Shown: piece after piece, positions 60,187-64,000 of the stretch
How the letters are laid out: every line of letters begins with the position of its first letter
Numbering within the stretch: the stretch's first letter is position 1
NCBI GenBank assembly: GCA_910585455.1
Contig: CAJUEL010000022.1
Location: 9,453-73,452, forward strand
Source of the DNA: an uncultured Eisenbergiella sp.
GTDB taxonomy: Bacteria; Bacillota; Clostridia; Lachnospirales; Lachnospiraceae
Direction of reading: 5' to 3'
Length of the DNA: 64,000 nucleotides
The notes under the pieces: model-generated
What the model was told of the DNA's origin: nothing
Seen by the model: only the letters and a program-made list of their open reading frames with translations
Databases searched by the model: none
Program-made: the position numbers and the translations under genes

Positions 60187-62223
60187 ATGAGGAAACAGAC
60201 AGAGAAAGACAAACTCACAGCCCTTTACGAAAGACTATCCCACGACGACGAGCGGGCGGGGGAATCCGTAAGCATTGAGAACCAAAAGCGGATTTTAGAG
60301 GACTACGCAAGAAAGAACGGGTTTACCAATATCCGGCACTTTACCGACGACGGAATCCGGGGAACAACATTCAAACGTCCGGGGCTTGACGCCATGCTGG
60401 ACGAAATCCGGGCGGGGAACGTGGCAACGGTTATCATCAAAGACCAGAGCCGAATCGGGCGTGACGTGGTTGAAGTGGGGCTATTAAAGCGCACCTTTGA
60501 CGAGTACCATGTGCGTTTTATCGCCGCCAATGACAACCTTGACACCGCCAACGGCTTTGATATTATGTCAATCTTCCGTGATGTGATAAACGAGTGGTAC
60601 GTTGCCGACACCAGCCGCAAAATCAAGACCGTTTTCAAGTCGAGAATGGAAAAGGGCTTGCGCTGTTCCGGGAGTGTCTGCTATGGCTACCGCGCTTCCA
60701 AAGAGGACAAGGGCGAGTGGGTAATTGACGAGGAAGCCGCCGCCGTTGTGCGCCGTATCTTCCACAGCGTCCTTGCCGGGGAAACCATAGCCAGTATCGC
60801 AAGGGAACTCCGCGCCGAGAAAATCCCTATCCCGTCCGAGCATTGGAAACGGACAGGCGAGCCGGTACGGGCGGCAAAATACGCAGACCCTTACGCATGG
60901 TCAGCAACCACTATCGGCTACATACTGAAACGCCCGGAATACACAGGGCGCAAGGTATTGGGAAAGACCGTATGCGAGAACTACAAGACCAAAAGCACCC
61001 GCAAGACCGCGCCGGAGGAACAGCACGTTTTCGAGGGGGCAATCCCCGCCATTGTGGACGGGGAAACATGGCAGACCGTACAGAAGATACGGGAAACCGT
61101 GCGCCGCGCACCCAAGCTGCAGAACGCCCCGAACCGCTTGACCGGGCTTCTCTATTGCGCTGATTGCGGTTCAAAACTAACACACCGCTACAACCTTGTG
61201 CAAGGGAAATGGATTGAGGACGCTTTTATCTGTTCCAGCTACCGCCAGCTTACCCGCGACTGTACCATGCACTATATCCCCACAGCGAAGATTGAAGCCG
61301 CTATCCTTGCCGTTATCCAGCGCGTGAGCTGGTATGTGCAGAACAATGAAAAGGAGTTTACGGAGCGTGTGCGGGAAGCGTCCGATCACCAGCAGGAGCA
61401 GACCGTCAAGGAGTGCAAAAGAAAGATAAGCAAGGCACAGAAACGGCATAAGGAGCTTGACGGGCTTGTGAAAAAGCTGTATGAGGGCAACGCCACAGGC
61501 AAGATACCCGACAAGCACTTTTCCCGGCTTCTTGCTGAATACGACGAGGAACAGACCGGGCTGGAAACGTCCATAGCGGAATGGCAAGGGCAGATTGAGA
61601 GCTGGAACGCCGACAGGCTGAAAACAGACCAGTTTATCCAGCTTGTGAAACGCTATACGGATTTTTCAGAGCTTACAACGCCCATGCTCAACGAGTTTAT
61701 CGAAAAAGTAGTTGTGCATGAGGGCGAGGGGCGCGGGAATGACCGCCGCCAGCGGATAGACATCTATCTGAACTTTATCGGCGCATTTGAAGTACCCGCC
61801 CATATCGTCACCCCGTCCGAGGTAGAGGAACACCGCCGCCAGCAGGAAGAACAGGCGGCAAAGGAAGCCCGCTCAAAGGAACTTGCAAAGGCGCGGTACG
61901 AGAAGCGCAAGGCAGATAAGCGGGAATTTACCGCAAGGAAGAAAGCCGGGCTTCTTACCCCGGAGGAACTGGAAGCGGAGGAAAAGCGGCTTGCACATAA
62001 CCGGGAATGGCAAAAGGAATGGAGGGAGAAACGGAAAGCCAGCGAGCCGGAGAAGCCTCGGAAGAAGTCATTGACGGAGCTTATCGAACTCCAAAAGACC
62101 GGGGCAGACCTTATGCCGGAGGAAACGGAGCGGCTTGCAGCATACCGCCGGAAGAAAGCCGACCAGCAGAAAGCATGGCGCGAGCGAAAGAAAGCCGGAC
62201 AGACGGAGGAAAAAGTCAGTTAG
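60187..62223 (+). CDS. Large serine recombinase (TndX/TnpX-like integrase), 678 aa
   Basis: The N-terminal catalytic domain has ALYERLSHDDERAGESVSIENQ with the nucleophile Ser near residue 24, and DQSRIGRDVVE with catalytic Arg near 86. The Recombinase domain (about 170-280) and zinc-ribbon-like CADCGSKLTHRY (about 327) follow, then a coiled coil (about 395-480) and a C-terminal DUF4368-like, Lys/Arg/Glu-rich tail. It performs site-specific excision and integration of the element. AAGGAGGTTACACAAT precedes the ATG. Base composition is G+C-rich compared with the MerR gene beyond. It lies directly at the inferred left end. Confidence 0.93.
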   Translation: MRKQTEKDKLTALYERLSHDDERAGESVSIENQKRILEDYARKNGFTNIRHFTDDGIRGTTFKRPGLDAMLDEIRAGNVATVIIKDQSRIGRDVVEVGLLKRTFDEYHVRFIAANDNLDTANGFDIMSIFRDVINEWYVADTSRKIKTVFKSRMEKGLRCSGSVCYGYRASKEDKGEWVIDEEAAAVVRRIFHSVLAGETIASIARELRAEKIPIPSEHWKRTGEPVRAAKYADPYAWSATTIGYILKRPEYTGRKVLGKTVCENYKTKSTRKTAPEEQHVFEGAIPAIVDGETWQTVQKIRETVRRAPKLQNAPNRLTGLLYCADCGSKLTHRYNLVQGKWIEDAFICSSYRQLTRDCTMHYIPTAKIEAAILAVIQRVSWYVQNNEKEFTERVREASDHQQEQTVKECKRKISKAQKRHKELDGLVKKLYEGNATGKIPDKHFSRLLAEYDEEQTGLETSIAEWQGQIESWNADRLKTDQFIQLVKRYTDFSELTTPMLNEFIEKVVVHEGEGRGNDRRQRIDIYLNFIGAFEVPAHIVTPSEVEEHRRQQEEQAAKEARSKELAKARYEKRKADKREFTARKKAGLLTPEELEAEEKRLAHNREWQKEWREKRKASEPEKPRKKSLTELIELQKTGADLMPEETERLAAYRRKKADQQKAWRERKKAGQTEEKVS

Positions 62224-62265
62224 CAGGAAAACGGAATAGCTTGTAGGGCAAAAACAAAGCATTAT

Positions 62266-62400
62266 GGAAATGTGCATAACAGGCTATTCCGTCATGGATA
62301 ACTCTGTTCACAGCACATGGAAAAGCTAAAGTGCAGCTTTCCCACGTCCTGCAAACAGAGTTACCCACAACTCCATAAGACAGCCAGTTATACACATTCC
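62266..62400. repeat. Large imperfect palindrome with DnaA-box-like 9-mers
   Basis: GGAAATGTGCATAACAGGCT (62266-62285) pairs with AGCCAGTTATACACATTCC (62382-62400). TAACTCTGTT (62299-62308) pairs with AACAGAGTTA (62354-62363), and an inner GGAAAAGCT/AGCTTTCC stem lies between. TGTGCATAA, TTACCCACA and TTATACACA each differ by one base from TTATCCACA or its complement. No gene is present in this gap. Confidence 0.6.
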
Positions 62401-62530
62401 CACAATGCCGACGACTACGGAATCCCTTTCATTCTTTTCTGTCATAATATCAAATAAAAGACTATTTCTATAAAGTGGAAATTTGTTTATAATTGTCAGA
62501 AGAAAGAACAAAGAATTTTAAATTTATATA

Positions 62531-62561
62531 TTGACTCTCTCGTAGCGTAACGGTTTACGAT
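62531..62561 (+). promoter_or_regulatory. MerR-type promoter with 19-bp spacer
   Basis: TTGACT (62531-62536), 19-bp spacer containing CGTAGCGTAACG, TACGAT (62556-62561). It is the expected configuration for autoregulation by the MerR gene that starts 20 nt later. Confidence 0.75.
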
Positions 62562-62581
62562 TAAACCGAAAGGAGGAAATA

Positions 62582-63421
62582 ATGAAAACCGTAAAGGACG
62601 TGTCAGAGATAACCGGAATAAGTATAAGGACGTTGAGATATTATGATGAAATCGGATTGTTAAAGCCAACGCAATTAACGGAAGCTGGTTATCGGCTCTA
62701 TGACAACAAAGCGTTAGAAAAGTTGCAAGAAATTATGTTCTTTAGAGAATTAGAAATTCCATTGATAGACATTAAAAGAATCATGGATAATCCTAATTAC
62801 GATAAAGAACAGGCTTTATTAGCTCAAAAATCATTATTGGAACAGAAACGAAATCGGCTAAATGGGATTATTGAGTTAATAACGGACGTAATGAAAGGAG
62901 TTAATACTATGAGTTTTGGAGCATTTAGCAGTGAAGAAGTGCAGAAAATGGTAAATCATACTTTAGAATGTATGTCTAAAGAAAGTCTTGATGAGCAGGT
63001 GCAAAAATATGGGAGTATGGAAAAGTACAGAGAATATTTGATTTCTGGTTTTGATAATGAGCAGGCTATGTCGGACTTATTGAAATGGTATGGCAGCAAA
63101 GAAAAGGCTATGGAAGCAGTCATGCAGTCAACCGGGAGTGTTGAAGAAATAAAGCAGGAGCAAGATGAAAATGCCAAAATCTATAAGCAGTTTATGACAG
63201 CAAAAGAAACTGGCAATATAGATATGGCATATTCCGCAGTTGAAATGCTTGCGGAGAATTACAAAACAATGTTTGCGCTTGATAATGCAAGAAATATTCT
63301 GCTTGATTTGGCAAAAGAATATTTGCAGAGCGAAAAACTTGCAGAAATAACTGATAGCCAGTATGGAAAAGGCTTCTCTGAATATGTTGCTCATGCTATT
63401 CAGCATTATTATGGGGTATAG
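62582..63421 (+). CDS. MerR-family regulator with TipAS-like domain, 279 aa
   Basis: The N-terminal MerR domain (1-70: VKDVSEITGISIRTLRYYDEIGLLKPT, GYRLYDNKALEKLQEIMF) is followed by a coiled coil (about 80-110). The TipAS domain (about 130-279) has a string of helices (KYGSMEKYREYLISGF, AYSAVEMLAENYKTMF, GKGFSEYVAHAIQHYYGV). An internal ATG near codon 108 (MSFGAFSS) could yield the TipAS part alone, as in tipA. GGAGGAAATA precedes the main ATG. Codon use is more A+T-rich than the recombinase. It is probably a cargo gene; no target gene other than itself is visible. Confidence 0.88.
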   Translation: MKTVKDVSEITGISIRTLRYYDEIGLLKPTQLTEAGYRLYDNKALEKLQEIMFFRELEIPLIDIKRIMDNPNYDKEQALLAQKSLLEQKRNRLNGIIELITDVMKGVNTMSFGAFSSEEVQKMVNHTLECMSKESLDEQVQKYGSMEKYREYLISGFDNEQAMSDLLKWYGSKEKAMEAVMQSTGSVEEIKQEQDENAKIYKQFMTAKETGNIDMAYSAVEMLAENYKTMFALDNARNILLDLAKEYLQSEKLAEITDSQYGKGFSEYVAHAIQHYYGV

Positions 63422-63444
63422 CAAAACGATAACTAATTATTTAC

Positions 63445-63482
63445 AACGGGCGGCGAATTAGCATATTCTCCCGCTGCCCGTT
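63445..63482 (+). terminator. Hairpin between the MerR and sigma-like genes
   Basis: AACGGGCGGCG (63445-63455) pairs with CGCTGCCCGTT (63472-63482) with one mismatch; ATATTTGG follows. The U-run is weak. Confidence 0.5.
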
Positions 63483-63549
63483 ATATTTGGCTAATAGCAA
63501 TATAATTTATAAATATGTTTCCCCATGTGGGAGAAAGGGGGAATTTTTT

Positions 63550-63993
63550 ATGGCTTGTACGGAAGCATACAAGGAACACATCATGTATTCTTTCAATGGC
63601 TTTTGCAAAGTCGTCATACGCTATGCCGCTATCAACGCATGGCGCGACAGGAACAGGCGGCGGCAAAAAGAAATATCCTTTGAATACCTCACAGAAGAAA
63701 AGTTCTACCCTCTAAGCACATCAGACGAATTTCTCAAATCACCTTACGAACAATACCCCGTTACAATCTGCGGTCAGACAGTTATCCTCACCAATGGGGA
63801 GCTTGCCGACGCCCTGTTATCTTTGCCGGAGAAAAAGAGGGAGTTTATCTACCTTTACTTTTTCGGGAATTATACACAGCAGGAAATCGGGGAGATATAC
63901 GGGAATGGAAAAAGTACGGTATGGCATCACATACACAGTGCCTTGCAGATGTTGCAGGAGGAAATGGAGGTGCTTTTGCATGGGGAATACTAA
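63550..63993 (+). CDS. Sigma-70-like regulatory protein of conjugative elements, 147 aa
   Basis: A short sigma factor-like protein: MACTEAYKEHIMYSFNGFCKVVIRYAAINAWRD is region 2-like, and the C-terminal region 4 is LSLPEKKREFIYLYFFGNYTQQEIGEIYGNGKSTVWHHIHSALQ. It matches the small sigma-like proteins in Tn916-family and Tn1549-type elements that drive the element's genes. AAAGGGGGAATTTTTT precedes the start. It overlaps the next gene by 14 nt. Confidence 0.88.
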   Translation: MACTEAYKEHIMYSFNGFCKVVIRYAAINAWRDRNRRRQKEISFEYLTEEKFYPLSTSDEFLKSPYEQYPVTICGQTVILTNGELADALLSLPEKKREFIYLYFFGNYTQQEIGEIYGNGKSTVWHHIHSALQMLQEEMEVLLHGEY

Positions 63994-64000
63994 CCTTGTG
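63980..64000 (+). CDS. Small HTH protein of the conjugative element (start only)
   Basis: ATG after GGAGGTGCTTTTGC begins MGNTNLV, as small helix-turn-helix proteins following the sigma-like gene in Tn916/Tn1549-type elements often do. Only seven codons are in the window. Confidence 0.6.

Larger units (their letters stand above)
60150..64000 (+). mobile_element. Left end of an integrative and conjugative-type element
   Basis: The left boundary is inferred to be between 60122 (last AlbA_2-gene homology) and 60180 (recombinase ribosome site). Contents: large serine recombinase, long palindrome, MerR/TipAS regulator, sigma-like protein, small HTH gene. The last two occur in this order in Tn916/Tn1549-like regulatory modules. 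The right end is outside the window, so the size is unknown. Confidence 0.75.

Noticed and set aside
1..64000. CRISPR array, rRNA operon, retron or prophage block
   Set aside because: No regularly spaced repeats, rRNA sequence, reverse transcriptase or phage structural genes were seen.

Overview
The window looks like chromosome of a gut-type Lachnospiraceae (Clostridia, Firmicutes). The grounds are strong AGGAGG-type ribosome sites throughout, GHKL/LytTR two-component pairs, many ABC-2 and FtsX-type transporters, a tRNA gene without an encoded CCA, an anaerobic glycyl-radical activase tail and a Clostridia-style conjugative element at the right end. The genus cannot be fixed from the sequence alone. 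Base composition is mixed: the inositol operon is G+C-rich, while the lipoprotein/LytTR block at 21.4-24.9 kb and the MerR gene at 62.6 kb are visibly A+T-richer.

Left part (0-10.7 kb): the tail of a glycyl-radical activating enzyme; a LytTR two-component system followed by two small genes (one DUF6440) that carry a LytTR-type direct repeat upstream; a serine beta-lactamase-like hydrolase; an AlkD-type DNA glycosylase; a gamma-class carbonic anhydrase; an ABC-F ATPase with an APH-fold kinase; and a YtrA-type GntR regulator with its ABC exporter, including a good operator/promoter match.

10.8-21.0 kb is one leftward operon: an unsaturated-uronide hydrolase fused to a HAD domain, an unrecognised alpha/alpha-toroid-like protein, iolC, iolB, iolD, iolE, iolG and an iron-dependent alcohol dehydrogenase, ending in a clear terminator. 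It should take myo-inositol to 2-deoxy-5-keto-gluconate 6-phosphate. The aldolase (iolJ) and a transporter are not in the window.

21-34.5 kb: a structured repeat island, a lipoprotein divergent from a second LytTR system, a glycosyltransferase, a GNAT acetyltransferase, and an ABC-F gene with a complete attenuator cassette (promoter, 28-codon leader ORF, terminator). Next come a MerR/TipAS-regulated ABC exporter, a PPP-type phosphoesterase fused to a prolyl-tRNA editing (ProX/YbaK) domain, a beta-propeller-like protein and tRNA-Pro(CGG), with an IS256-family remnant beyond.

35-49 kb: two FtsX-type ABC transporter pairs separated by an AlbA_2-type regulator; an OmpR-type two-component system; nitroreductase, MATE and zinc-ribbon genes in one unit; an ECF sigma factor with a membrane anti-sigma-like partner. 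49-59 kb: a ferritin-like protein, an HD hydrolase with membrane tail, a 337-bp near-perfect hairpin element, a five-gene membrane-protein operon with a small XRE regulator, and a second ECF sigma operon with an ABC-2 exporter.

Right end (about 60.15 kb to the edge): an integrative element headed by a large serine recombinase has interrupted an AlbA_2-type regulator, leaving its 3' half. Behind the recombinase are a large imperfect palindrome, a MerR/TipAS regulator with its own 19-bp-spacer promoter, a sigma-like gene and the start of a small HTH gene, the usual Tn916/Tn1549-type regulatory order.

The features most worth following are the ABC-F attenuator, the phosphoesterase-ProX fusion beside tRNA-Pro, the HAD-GH105 fusion in the inositol operon, the 337-bp hairpin, and a short palindromic repeat that supplies the ribosome-binding site of three different genes.
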